NCBI RefSeq assembly: GCF_004340905.1
Contig: NZ_SLXD01000005.1
Location: 62,001 to 126,000, forward strand
Length of the DNA: 64,000 bases
DNA from: Rubrivivax gelatinosus
GTDB lineage: Bacteria > Pseudomonadota > Gammaproteobacteria > Burkholderiales > Burkholderiaceae_C
Reading direction: 5' to 3'
Notes under the pieces: model-generated
Seen by the model: the letters and a program-made list of their open reading frames with translations, nothing else
Database searches by the model: none
What the model was told of the DNA's origin: nothing
Program-made: the position numbers and the translations under genes
Part shown: piece by piece, positions 1 through 7,705 of the stretch
Layout of the letters: every line of letters begins with the position of its first letter
Position numbering within the stretch: the first letter of the stretch is position 1

Positions 1-82
1 CGCGGGCCTTGGGCGGGTCGGCCTGGGCCGTGGCGGCGCAGGCGGCAAGCGCCGCGGCGACGAGGATCGAGCGCTGGAACAT
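1..82 (-). CDS. Exported protein, N-terminal fragment (cut by window edge)
   Basis: Only the first 27 codons are present. They read from ATG at 82 into a typical Sec signal peptide: basic start (MFQRS), hydrophobic core (ILVAAALAACAA) and a likely AQA cleavage site followed by DPPKA. An AGGAGG Shine-Dalgarno lies about 7 bases upstream, which makes the start secure. The mature protein lies outside the window, so no function can be given. It is divergent from the TonB receptor that begins at 426. Confidence 0.75.
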   Translation of the reverse strand, partial: MFQRSILVAAALAACAATAQADPPKAR

Positions 83-425
83 CGGGTGTCCTCCTGTGGA
101 TGTCGTGCCGGGATGCCGGCCGCGCCGCGCACGATCGCGGCGCAGCATGACGCCCGCATGACCCGGCGCTCGGCCGACTTGGGGGGGCCCCGCGGGCCGG
201 GGGTCCGAACGGCTCACGGCCGCGGCACCGGGGCCCGCGGGGGCCACCGGCTGCGAGGTGGCGACGCCGGGGCCGGCCGGCTCAGCGCCCGCCGCGGGCG
301 CCGCAGACGGCCGGCACGGCGCGGCCACCGTCACCGGACGGACACGGGCGCTGCCTACCGTGCGCCGCCGAACCCACCCCGCTGCCGGCGCCTGCAGAGC
401 GCCGCGGCTCCACCGGAGTCTTCCC
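83..425. other. Intergenic region, divergent promoters expected
   Basis: This 343-base gap separates two divergent genes. It is extremely GC-rich with runs of G and C (for example around 181-250) that can form strong hairpins. An open frame continues from the receptor up to 258, but its residues are Arg/Ala/Pro-rich and precede the signal peptide, so I treat it as non-coding. I looked for a cobalamin riboswitch, often found before TonB receptors, and did not see its conserved boxes. No clear promoter could be picked. Confidence 0.5.
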
Positions 426-2900
426 GTGTCCCTGAACCCCAAGCGGCCGCGCACGCCGCACACGCTGCTGGCGCTGGCCGCCGCGGCCGCCTTCCCGGCC
501 ATCGCCCAGACCCTGCCGGTGGAGACGATCGTCATCACCGGCCAGGCACTGGCCACCGACCGCGCGCTCAAGGACCAGGCCGCCGCCGACAACGTGGTCA
601 GCGTCGTGCGCGACGACGGCATCGGCCGCCTGCCCGACAAGAACACCGCCGAGGCCCTGCAGCGCCTGCCCGGCGTGTCGATCGAGCGCGACCAGGGCGA
701 AGGCCGCTACGTGCGCATCCGCGGCCTGGGGCCGGACCTCAACAGCGTCACCTTCGACGGCAGCCTGCTGCCTTCGCCCGAACGCGACCGCCGCGCGGTG
801 ATGCTCGACGTGCTGCCCTCGGCGCTGGTGCGCTCGCTGACCGTCAGCAAGACGCTGCTGCCCGAGCAGGACGCCAACTCGATCGGCGGCACGGTGGACG
901 TGCAGACCGTCTCGGCCTTCGACCGCCCGGGGCGTTTCGTCGCCGCCGAGCTGGGCGAGTCCTACGAGACCAACACCGAACGCTCCAGCCCCAACGGCTC
1001 GCTGCTGTGGAGCGACCGTTTCCTGGGCGGCAAGCTGGGCCTGGCGGCCGGCTTCAGCCACGAGGTGCGCAAGTTCGGCTCGGACAACGTCGAGACCGGC
1101 GGCGCCTGGGACGGCGACGCGCTGGAGGAGTTCGAGCGCCGCGACTACCGCATCACACGCGAGCGCACCGGCCTGGCGCTGAACGCCGAGTACCGCCCCG
1201 AGGCGGGCACCGAGTACCACGCCCGCTACCTGCACAGCCGCTTCAGCGACGACGAGCAGCGCCAGGCGCACGTCATCGAGTTCGACGAGGCCCAGGAGCC
1301 CGGCGCCGTCGGCGAGGCCGAGTCCACGCGCGAGCTGAAGGACCGCAAGGAGACGCAGACCATCCGCTCCTTCGTGCTCGGCACGACGCAGGCGCTGGGC
1401 GACTGGAAGCTCAAGGCCGAGGCCGGCACCAGCCGCTCGGAGGAAGACACGCCGCTGCACATCGCCACCGCCAAGTTCGAGGCCGAGGACACGTTCGACG
1501 GCGTCGGCTACACCGGGCGCTCGCGCCCGCGGCTGGTCGCGCCGGCCGGCATCGACGACGCCTCGGCCTACGAGCTCGACGAGATCGAGATGGAGAAGTC
1601 GCTGGTGCAGGACCGCGAGCACAACCTGCGCCTGGACCTGTCGCGCCCGTTCGAGCTGGCCGGCATCGACGGCGAGCTGAAGTTCGGCGCCAAGACCAGC
1701 CGGCGCAAGAAGACCAGCGAGCAGACCACCTGGGTGATCGACGACTTCGGCAGCGCCGACACCAGCCTGGCGGCCTACGCCTCGGGCAGCGTCGACTATC
1801 CCTGGGGCACGTTCGGGCCGCGCATCGCCGCCAGCCCGCTGTACGCCCTGGCGCGTTCGGTGGACCTGGGCGACTTCGTCGACGATGAGGAGTCCACCGT
1901 CAACGACTACCGCATCGACGAGCGGGTCGACGCCGCCTACCTGCAGACCACCATCGACCTCGGCGCCACGCACCTGATCGCCGGCCTGCGCCACGAACGC
2001 ACGCGTTTGGACGCCGCCGGCACCGGCGTCACCGACGGCGTCTTCGAGCCCATCCGCGCGCGCCGCGACGACCACCACTGGCTGCCCGGCCTGCACCTGC
2101 GCCAGGACCTGGACAAACGCACGACGCTGCGCGCCGCCTGGAGCAACTCGGTCGTGCGCCCGGCCTTCGGCCAGATCGCGCCGGGTTACGTCATCGACGG
2201 CGACGAGGCCAGCTTCGGCAACCCGGACTTGAAGCCGCTGCGCTCGGCCAACCTCGACCTGGGCATCGAGCGCAGCCTGGGTTATGCCGGCGTCGCGTCG
2301 GCCTACGTCTTCCACAAGCGCATCCGCGACTTCTCTTACCAGACCGACGTCGCCGGCACCGGCGCCTGGGCCGACTTCGACGAAGCCGTCACCTGGGCCA
2401 ACGGCGACACGGCGCGTGTCAGCGGCATCGAACTCGCCTATTCCAAGGCGCTGCGCGAGCTGCCGGCGCCGTGGAACGGGCTGGTCGTCGGCGCCAACGC
2501 CACCTTCTCCAGCTCGCGCGCCAGGATCGCCGGCGCCGACGGCGGCTCGACGGTGTCGCGCAACATCCCGCTGCCCAGCCAGTCCAAACGCGTGTTCAAC
2601 GCCGTCATCGGCTACGAGACCGCCGACTGGAGCCTGCGCGTGGCCGCCAACTACAAGTCGCGCTACCTGCTGGAGGTGGGCGACACCACCGACGCCGACC
2701 AGGACCTCTACGTGAAGGCCCAGACGCAGTGGGACCTGTCGGCCCGATACTCGCTGACGAAGAACCTCTCGCTGGGCCTGGAGGCGCTGAACCTCACCGA
2801 CCAGCCCTACGAGGTGACGACCGGCCGCACCGACCGCAACGCGCAGTACGAGACCTACGGCCGCACCGTGCGCATGAACCTCAAGTGGGCGATGCAATGA
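426..2900 (+). CDS. TonB-dependent receptor, paired with phytase
   Basis: Outer-membrane TonB-dependent receptor of 824 residues from GTG at 426. This start places a signal peptide (hydrophobic run ending FPAIAQ) directly at the N terminus, followed by a TonB-box-like ETIVITG. The plug domain shows LPDKNTAEALQRLPGVSIERD and VRIRGLGPDLNSVTFDG, the pattern of the Xanthomonas/Caulobacter receptor subfamily. The barrel ends in a typical aromatic-rich C-terminal strand. Its stop overlaps the phytase start by 4 bases (ATGA), so the two are translationally coupled. Receptors paired with beta-propeller phytases are known in Proteobacteria. The likely role is uptake of a phytate-derived or metal-phytate substrate, which is inference. 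No FecIR pair accompanies it and no STN domain is visible. Confidence 0.9.
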   Translation: MSLNPKRPRTPHTLLALAAAAAFPAIAQTLPVETIVITGQALATDRALKDQAAADNVVSVVRDDGIGRLPDKNTAEALQRLPGVSIERDQGEGRYVRIRGLGPDLNSVTFDGSLLPSPERDRRAVMLDVLPSALVRSLTVSKTLLPEQDANSIGGTVDVQTVSAFDRPGRFVAAELGESYETNTERSSPNGSLLWSDRFLGGKLGLAAGFSHEVRKFGSDNVETGGAWDGDALEEFERRDYRITRERTGLALNAEYRPEAGTEYHARYLHSRFSDDEQRQAHVIEFDEAQEPGAVGEAESTRELKDRKETQTIRSFVLGTTQALGDWKLKAEAGTSRSEEDTPLHIATAKFEAEDTFDGVGYTGRSRPRLVAPAGIDDASAYELDEIEMEKSLVQDREHNLRLDLSRPFELAGIDGELKFGAKTSRRKKTSEQTTWVIDDFGSADTSLAAYASGSVDYPWGTFGPRIAASPLYALARSVDLGDFVDDEESTVNDYRIDERVDAAYLQTTIDLGATHLIAGLRHERTRLDAAGTGVTDGVFEPIRARRDDHHWLPGLHLRQDLDKRTTLRAAWSNSVVRPAFGQIAPGYVIDGDEASFGNPDLKPLRSANLDLGIERSLGYAGVASAYVFHKRIRDFSYQTDVAGTGAWADFDEAVTWANGDTARVSGIELAYSKALRELPAPWNGLVVGANATFSSSRARIAGADGGSTVSRNIPLPSQSKRVFNAVIGYETADWSLRVAANYKSRYLLEVGDTTDADQDLYVKAQTQWDLSARYSLTKNLSLGLEALNLTDQPYEVTTGRTDRNAQYETYGRTVRMNLKWAMQ

Positions 2901-4774
2901 CGCGAGCGAGGACGCTGAAGACGCTGGCCGGCGCGCTGGCACTGGCCGCCGCCACCACGGCGCAAGCCGCACCCGCGGCGCCTCCGGCCGCCGTGGCTGG
3001 CGCGCGCGAGATCGCCGCGCTGTCCGACGGCGCCTGGCTGGCGCTGGACAAGAAGGCGCTGCGCCTGCTGGACGCCGACGGCAGCGAACGCGCGCGCCTG
3101 GCGCTGCGCGCCAAGCAGCTGGACACGCGGCCGGCGCCGCACGGCGCGCTGGCCGTCGTGCTGGACGCCGACACCCAGCGCACGCTGGCCATCACCGTCG
3201 ACACGCGGGCGATGACGCTGGCCGCGCGGCCTGCGCTCGAGTCGCCGGCCTTCCCGGTGGAGGCGAGCTGCCTGTTCCGCGACGCCCAGGGGCTGGATCA
3301 CCTGTTCGTCGTCGGCGACGAAGGCCTGGCCGAGCAGTGGCTGCTGGGCGCCCAGGGCGCGCGCCTGGTGCGCCGGCTGGCGCTGCCGCCGCAGACCGAG
3401 GCCTGCCGCGTCGACGACGCCGCAGGCTGGCTGTACGCGCAGGAAGAGGACGCCGGCGTCTGGGCCTACCGCGCCGAAGCCGAAGGCGTGCCGCACCGGC
3501 GCGCCGTGGCGCTGGCCGGGCCGCTGGGCCCGCTGCGCGGCGGCGCCCGCGCGATGGCCGTCGTGCCCGGTGGCCTGGCCACCGTCGACGGCCGCGGCCG
3601 GCTGCAGCTCTGGCGCGAGGCCGACGGGCGCTGGCGCGCCGACGGCCAGCCGCGGCCCACCGGCGCCGAGGCCGTCGAGGCGCTGGCCGCCAAGGCCGAC
3701 CGCACCGGCCTGCGGCTGGCCTGGCACGACGAGGCCGCCGGCCGCTGGGCCACACGCGCCCTGCCCTGGGCCGCGCCGGCGCCGCGCGCCGTGCTGCCGG
3801 TGGTGCGCGCCATCGCCCAGACCGACCCGGTGCCGCGTTTCGGCGACGCCGCCGACGACCCGGCGATCTGGGTGCACCCGGCCGACCCGGCGAAGTCCCT
3901 CGTGCTGGGCACGAACAAGAAGCAGGGCCTGTTCGTCTACGGCCTGGACGGCCGCCAGCGCCAGGTGCTCGAAGCCGGGCGGCTGAACAACGTCGACGTT
4001 CGCCAGGGCCTGCGTTTCGGCGCGCTGGCGCTGGACCTGGCGCTGGCCACCCAGCGCGACGAGAAGGCGCTGGCGGTGTTCACCATCGCCGCCGACGGCA
4101 CGCTGGCCGACGCCGGGCGCATCGCCACCGGGCTGGACGAGGTCTACGGCACCTGCCTGTACGCGCCGCCGGCCGGCGGGCTGGAGGCGCTGGTCAACGA
4201 CAAGGACGGGCGCGTGGAGCGCATCCGCGTCGAGGTGGCGCCGGGCGCCGACGGCAGGCCGGTCTTCAGCGGCCGCGTCGTGCAGCGCTTCAAGCTGGCC
4301 TCGCAGCCCGAAGGCTGCGTCGCCGACGACGACAGCGGCCGGCTGTTCATCGGCGAGGAGGACCGCGGCGTCTGGGTGCTGGACCTGAACGCTGCCGAGC
4401 CGAAGCCGCAACTCGTGCTGAAGGTCGGCGGCCTGCTGCAGGCCGACGTCGAAGGCCTGGCGCTGTACCACGACCGCGAGGCCGGCCGCCGCTGGCTGGT
4501 CGTCAGCAGCCAGGGCAACGACAGCTACGTCGTCGCCGAGGCCGCGCCGCCCTGGCGCGTGAAGGGTGCGCTGCGCATCGGGCTGGACCCGGTGGCCGGC
4601 ATCGACGGCGTGTCCGAGACCGACGGTCTGGAAGTCACCAGCACGCCGCTGGGCCCGGCGCTGCCGCGCGGCGCGCTCGTCGTGCAGGACGGCTTCAAGC
4701 GCCTGCCCGACGGCGCGCAGAACTTCAAGATCGTCGACTGGCGCGAGGTGGAGCGCGTGCTCGGGCTGCGCTGA
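2897..4774 (+). CDS. Beta-propeller phytase (3-phytase family), two-domain
   Basis: Secreted BPP-type phytase, 625 residues, expected to release phosphate from phytate in a calcium-dependent reaction. The signal peptide (MTRARTLKTLAGALALAAA) ends near AQA. The C-terminal half carries hallmark BPP blades: DDPAIWVHPADPAKSLV, TNKKQGLFVYGLDG, EGCVADDDSGRLFIGEEDRG and VEGLALYHD. The N-terminal half holds a weaker copy (EACRVDDAAGWLYAQEEDAG), as in dual-domain phytases where the first domain is incomplete. Start ATG 2897 overlaps the receptor stop. The pair probably forms a phosphate-scavenging or inositol-phosphate unit. The exact substrate is not shown by sequence. Confidence 0.9.
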   Translation: MTRARTLKTLAGALALAAATTAQAAPAAPPAAVAGAREIAALSDGAWLALDKKALRLLDADGSERARLALRAKQLDTRPAPHGALAVVLDADTQRTLAITVDTRAMTLAARPALESPAFPVEASCLFRDAQGLDHLFVVGDEGLAEQWLLGAQGARLVRRLALPPQTEACRVDDAAGWLYAQEEDAGVWAYRAEAEGVPHRRAVALAGPLGPLRGGARAMAVVPGGLATVDGRGRLQLWREADGRWRADGQPRPTGAEAVEALAAKADRTGLRLAWHDEAAGRWATRALPWAAPAPRAVLPVVRAIAQTDPVPRFGDAADDPAIWVHPADPAKSLVLGTNKKQGLFVYGLDGRQRQVLEAGRLNNVDVRQGLRFGALALDLALATQRDEKALAVFTIAADGTLADAGRIATGLDEVYGTCLYAPPAGGLEALVNDKDGRVERIRVEVAPGADGRPVFSGRVVQRFKLASQPEGCVADDDSGRLFIGEEDRGVWVLDLNAAEPKPQLVLKVGGLLQADVEGLALYHDREAGRRWLVVSSQGNDSYVVAEAAPPWRVKGALRIGLDPVAGIDGVSETDGLEVTSTPLGPALPRGALVVQDGFKRLPDGAQNFKIVDWREVERVLGLR

Positions 4775-4800
4775 ACACGCGCAGGGCGGCGGCCGATAAT
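4772..4800 (+). promoter_or_regulatory. Candidate sigma-70 promoter for the response regulator
   Basis: A -10-like GATAAT (4795-4800) lies 17 bases after TGAACA (4772-4777), a partial match to TTGACA. Initiation about 7 bases downstream would leave almost no leader before ATG 4811. The -10 box is the loop of the hairpin at 4785-4810. This is prediction from sequence only. Confidence 0.4.
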
Positions 4801-4810
4801 GGCCGCCGCC
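4785..4810 (+). other. Perfect 10-bp inverted repeat abutting a start codon
   Basis: GGCGGCGGCC (4785-4794) and GGCCGCCGCC (4801-4810) are exact reverse complements around the six-base loop GATAAT. The repeat ends immediately before ATG 4811. It could act as a terminator-like end for the phytase message or hide the ribosome entry site of read-through transcripts. It has no U-tract. Confidence 0.6.
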
Positions 4811-5488
4811 ATGCGAGTGCTCATCGTCGAAGACGACCCCGACCTCGGCGACGCGCTGCGCGCCGGCCTGCGCCAGGCCGGCCACGCCGTCGACCTGTTC
4901 CCCGACGGCCAGCTGGCCGACGCCGCGTTGCGCGACGCGCCCTACGACGCCGTCGTGCTGGACCTGGGCCTGCCCGGCACCGACGGCGTGACCTGGCTGC
5001 GGCGCTGGCGCGAGCGCGGCGTCGCCAGCCCGGTGCTGATCCTCACCGCGCGCGACGGCATCGAGCAGCGCATCGAGGGCCTGGACAGCGGCGCCGACGA
5101 CTACCTCGTCAAGCCGATCGCCATCGCCGAGCTGGCCGCGCGGCTGCGTGCGATGGCGCGGCGCAGCGCCGGGCGCTCGCAGTCGGTGTGGACGCACGGC
5201 GCGCTGCGCTACGACCCGGCCAGCAAGCAGGTGCACTGGCGCGGCCAGCCGGTGGAGCTGCGCGGGCGCGAGCTGGCGCTGCTGGAGGTGCTGCTGATGA
5301 ACCCGCAGCGCGTGCTGAGCAAGGTGCAGCTGCAGGAGAAGCTCTACGACTGGGGCGGCGCCGAGCCCGAGAGCAACGCGCTGGAGGTGCACATCCACCA
5401 CCTGCGCCGCAAGATCGACCCGGCGATCGTGCGCACCGTGCGCGGCGTGGGTTACGCGCTGGGCGCGGCCGACGGGGACGAGGCGTGA
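4811..5488 (+). CDS. OmpR-family response regulator
   Basis: Two-component DNA-binding regulator of 225 residues. The receiver domain (about 1-115) has acidic residues D8/D9, phospho-acceptor D51 in VVLDLGLPG, T79 and K101 in YLVKP. The C-terminal winged helix contains VELRGRELALLEVLLMNP and the recognition region NALEVHIHHLRRKI, ending VRGVGYAL, typical of the QseB/PmrA/TctD group. I chose ATG 4811 (MRVLIVEDDPD) over the ATG 12 bases upstream because the receiver fold begins right there. The stop overlaps the kinase start by 4 bases (GTGA). Confidence 0.93.
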   Translation: MRVLIVEDDPDLGDALRAGLRQAGHAVDLFPDGQLADAALRDAPYDAVVLDLGLPGTDGVTWLRRWRERGVASPVLILTARDGIEQRIEGLDSGADDYLVKPIAIAELAARLRAMARRSAGRSQSVWTHGALRYDPASKQVHWRGQPVELRGRELALLEVLLMNPQRVLSKVQLQEKLYDWGGAEPESNALEVHIHHLRRKIDPAIVRTVRGVGYALGAADGDEA

Positions 5489-6906
5489 GCGAGGACACCG
5501 GCCGCCGGCCGCAGAGCCTGCAGCGCCGGCTGCTGCTGGCGGTGCTGGTGGCCGCGCCGCTGCTGTGGGCCGTCACGGTGGGCGTGGCCACCGACAGCGC
5601 GCAGACCGAAGTCGACGAGATGTTCGACAGCGAGCTGATCCGCCTGGCCGGCACCGTGCACGGCGCGCTGTCGGGCATGGCGGCCAAGGGCGAGCTGACC
5701 GAGATCGAGCTCAAGCCGCCGGCCGAAGGCGGCACCGGCGCCGCCGAGCTGGAGGACATGGGCCTGGCCGCCTGGGACGCCGAGGGCCGGCGGCTGCTGT
5801 ACGACGAGCAGGGCGCGCGCCTGCCCTGGCGGCGCGACGCCAGCGGCTTCGTCGACATGCAGGTCGACGGCATCGCCTGGCGCGTGTACTACCAGCAGGC
5901 GGCAGACGGCCGCTGGAGCGTGGCCGCCGCGCAGCGCCAGGAAGAGCGCGACGAGCTGATCTGGGGCCTGCTGTCGGGCCAGCTGGTGCCCTGGCTGCTG
6001 ATGCTGCCGGCGCTGCTGCTGGCGCTGGCCTGGGCCTCGCGGCGCGCGCTGGAGCCGGTGCGCCGCATCGCCGGCGACCTGGAAGGCCGCGACGCCGACA
6101 GCCTGCGCCCGCTGCCGCTGGACGAGACGCCCGCGGAGCTGCGGCCGATCGTCGGCGCGATGAACGCGCTGTTCGAGCGCATCGAAGCCGCGCGCCAGCG
6201 CGAGCGGCGTTTCACCGCCGACGCCGCGCACGAGCTGCGCACGCCGCTGGCGCTGCTGCGCGCGCAATGGGACGTGGCGCGCAACAGCAGCGACCCGGCC
6301 GAACGCGCGCACGCCGAAGGCCGGCTCGAAGCCGGCATCGCACGCATGGACCGGCTGGTGTCGCAGATGCTGGCGCTGTCGCGCGTGGAGGCGGCCGAAG
6401 GCCTGCCGCAGCGCAGCCCGGTCGACTGGCCGCCGATCGTCGGCCAGGTGATGAGCGACACGCTGCCGCTGGCCGAGCGCCGCCGCATCGAGCTGGGCTG
6501 CGACTGGCCCGAGCCGCCGGCGTTGCCGCTGCCGCTGGACGGCGACCCGGCGCTGCTGGAGATCCTGCTGCGCAACCTGGTCGACAACGCCACGCGCTAC
6601 GCCCCGGAAGGCGGCAGCGTGACGGTGGTCTTCGAGCCCGACGCGCTGCGTGTCGAGAACGACGGCCCGCCGCTGGCGCCCGAGCTGCTGCAGCGCCTGG
6701 GCGAACGTTTCCGCCGCCCCGAAGGCCAGGCCGAGAGCGGCAGCGGGCTGGGCGTGTCCATCGTGCAGCGCATCGCGGTGCTGCACGGGCTGGAGATGCG
6801 CTACGGGGCGCGGGCGGATGGGACGGGGGTGGTGGCGCGGGTGGGGCGCGACACTCGGCGGGCCATCAGTCGCCCAGTTCCTTCTGATGGCGAACGGCGA
6901 GGATGA
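5485..6906 (+). CDS. QseC-like sensor histidine kinase
   Basis: Membrane sensor kinase, 473 residues from GTG 5485. It has an N-terminal TM segment (LLLAVLVAAPLLWAVTVGVA), a periplasmic 2CSK_N-like domain of about 130 residues, and a second TM (LVPWLLMLPALLLALAW). A HAMP-like linker follows, then the phospho-acceptor H249 in DAAHELRTPL, the N box LLRNLVDNATRYAPEG and the G box SGSGLGVSIV. It should phosphorylate the upstream regulator. The last residues run into the convergent toxin gene (overlap 6866-6906). The stimulus is unknown; phytase linkage hints at phosphate or metal, but that is inference. Confidence 0.93.
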   Translation: MSEDTGRRPQSLQRRLLLAVLVAAPLLWAVTVGVATDSAQTEVDEMFDSELIRLAGTVHGALSGMAAKGELTEIELKPPAEGGTGAAELEDMGLAAWDAEGRRLLYDEQGARLPWRRDASGFVDMQVDGIAWRVYYQQAADGRWSVAAAQRQEERDELIWGLLSGQLVPWLLMLPALLLALAWASRRALEPVRRIAGDLEGRDADSLRPLPLDETPAELRPIVGAMNALFERIEAARQRERRFTADAAHELRTPLALLRAQWDVARNSSDPAERAHAEGRLEAGIARMDRLVSQMLALSRVEAAEGLPQRSPVDWPPIVGQVMSDTLPLAERRRIELGCDWPEPPALPLPLDGDPALLEILLRNLVDNATRYAPEGGSVTVVFEPDALRVENDGPPLAPELLQRLGERFRRPEGQAESGSGLGVSIVQRIAVLHGLEMRYGARADGTGVVARVGRDTRRAISRPVPSDGERRG

Positions 6907-7156
6907 CGACGCTGTCGGGGCCGATGCGGTAGCGCGCCACGTAGCCGCTGTCGCCGAAGTCGATGATCCAGTCGCGGAACTCGTCGGGCAGATCGTCGAC
7001 GGGGCGACCGATGGCGGGATGCTGCCCCAGCAGCCTGGCCCCCAGGCGGATGGCCTTCACCGCGCGCTTCGCGGCGTCGGGGTTGTGCGGCGAGAGAAAG
7101 CGGTACAGGCGGTGATCGTCGAGCAGCGCCGCCTGCGACCAGATCAGCCGTGGCAT
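6866..7156 (-). CDS. RelE/ParE-family toxin
   Basis: Small basic protein of 96 residues with the RelE/ParE fold signature: IWSQAALLDDHRLYRFL, then the central LLGQHPAIGRPVDDLPDEFRD, then the C-terminal strands GYVARYRIGPDSVVILAVRHQKE. Members block translation by mRNA cleavage (RelE) or poison gyrase (ParE), and sequence alone does not decide which. It follows its antitoxin with a 13-base overlap and converges on the histidine kinase gene, overlapping its 3' end by 41 bases. Confidence 0.88.
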   Translation of the reverse strand: MPRLIWSQAALLDDHRLYRFLSPHNPDAAKRAVKAIRLGARLLGQHPAIGRPVDDLPDEFRDWIIDFGDSGYVARYRIGPDSVVILAVRHQKELGD

Positions 7157-7434
7157 GCCGGGGGGGCGAGGTCTTCACCCTCTTCCAGCTTGGCCAGCCA
7201 GGCGTCGGCCTCTTCGGCGGACAGGTGCAGCCCGGTCGCGCGGTACGTCTCCCAGGCCTTCAGCGTGTCCTGCCGGAAGGCCTCGCGCTTCTCCTCCCGC
7301 TCCACGTACTGCGTGATCGCCTCGCGCATCAGCCAGTGGGACGTGCGCTGACGCGCGTCGGCCAGGCGCTTCAGGCGCGCCTTGGTGTCCTCGTCGAGCT
7401 TGATCGCCACGGGGCGGACAGTGGCGGCGGGCAT
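7144..7434 (-). CDS. Ribbon-helix-helix (CopG/RHH) antitoxin
   Basis: The 96-residue partner of the downstream RelE-like toxin. The N-terminal RHH DNA-binding part reads RPVAIKLDEDTKARLKRLAD followed by RTSHWLMREAITQYVER. The C-terminal part (LSAEEADAWLAKLEEGED) is acidic, as expected for toxin neutralisation. ATG 7434 is preferred: a longer frame upstream lacks the RHH start and crosses the operator-like repeats at 7457-7477. Antitoxin-first order and a 13-base overlap with the toxin are typical of autoregulated type II pairs. Confidence 0.88.
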   Translation of the reverse strand: MPAATVRPVAIKLDEDTKARLKRLADARQRTSHWLMREAITQYVEREEKREAFRQDTLKAWETYRATGLHLSAEEADAWLAKLEEGEDLAPPACHG

Positions 7435-7456
7435 GGCGGCCTCCGGCGGGATGTTG

Positions 7457-7477
7457 AGGTAATACCTAAGGATACCT
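7457..7477 (-). promoter_or_regulatory. Candidate antitoxin operator (AGGTA repeats)
   Basis: The 11-bp inverted repeat AGGTA-A-TACCT (7457-7467) is followed by a third half-site, TACCT at 7473-7477. It lies 23 bases upstream of the RHH antitoxin start, in an unusually AT-rich patch. RHH antitoxins bind such short repeated half-sites as dimers of dimers, so autoregulation is likely. Confidence 0.55.
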
Positions 7478-7705
7478 GCGGGTGGAAAGGCGTGAGGAGG
7501 GACGTAACTGCCGCCCCTCAGGGCAGGCCACCAGCGGCAGCGGGCGCGGCAGCCGGCTGAGCCGCGCCAGTTCGTTCGGCGACCACCCGGCTGCGGGGCG
7601 GTCGCCGTCGAGAACAGCCGGTCAGCGCAAGCCCGCCCGGCGCCGAACAAGCCACCATCCCGTTGCCGTGCCCCAGCGTCGCACGCGCCTTTCACAATCA
7701 CATCG

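Noticed and set aside
258..425. N-terminal extension of the first TonB receptor by 56 residues
   Set aside because: The added residues are Ala/Arg/Pro-rich and would precede a normal signal peptide. GTG 426 places the signal peptide at the start.
83..425. Cobalamin riboswitch upstream of the TonB receptor
   Set aside because: The GC-rich gap has GGTG-like and GCCAC-like strings, but the conserved riboswitch boxes and spacing are absent.
282..2972. Long open frame (896 codons) on the minus strand opposite the first receptor
   Set aside because: It is a shadow of the receptor caused by high GC. It is Val/Ala/Arg/Gln-rich without any family signature.
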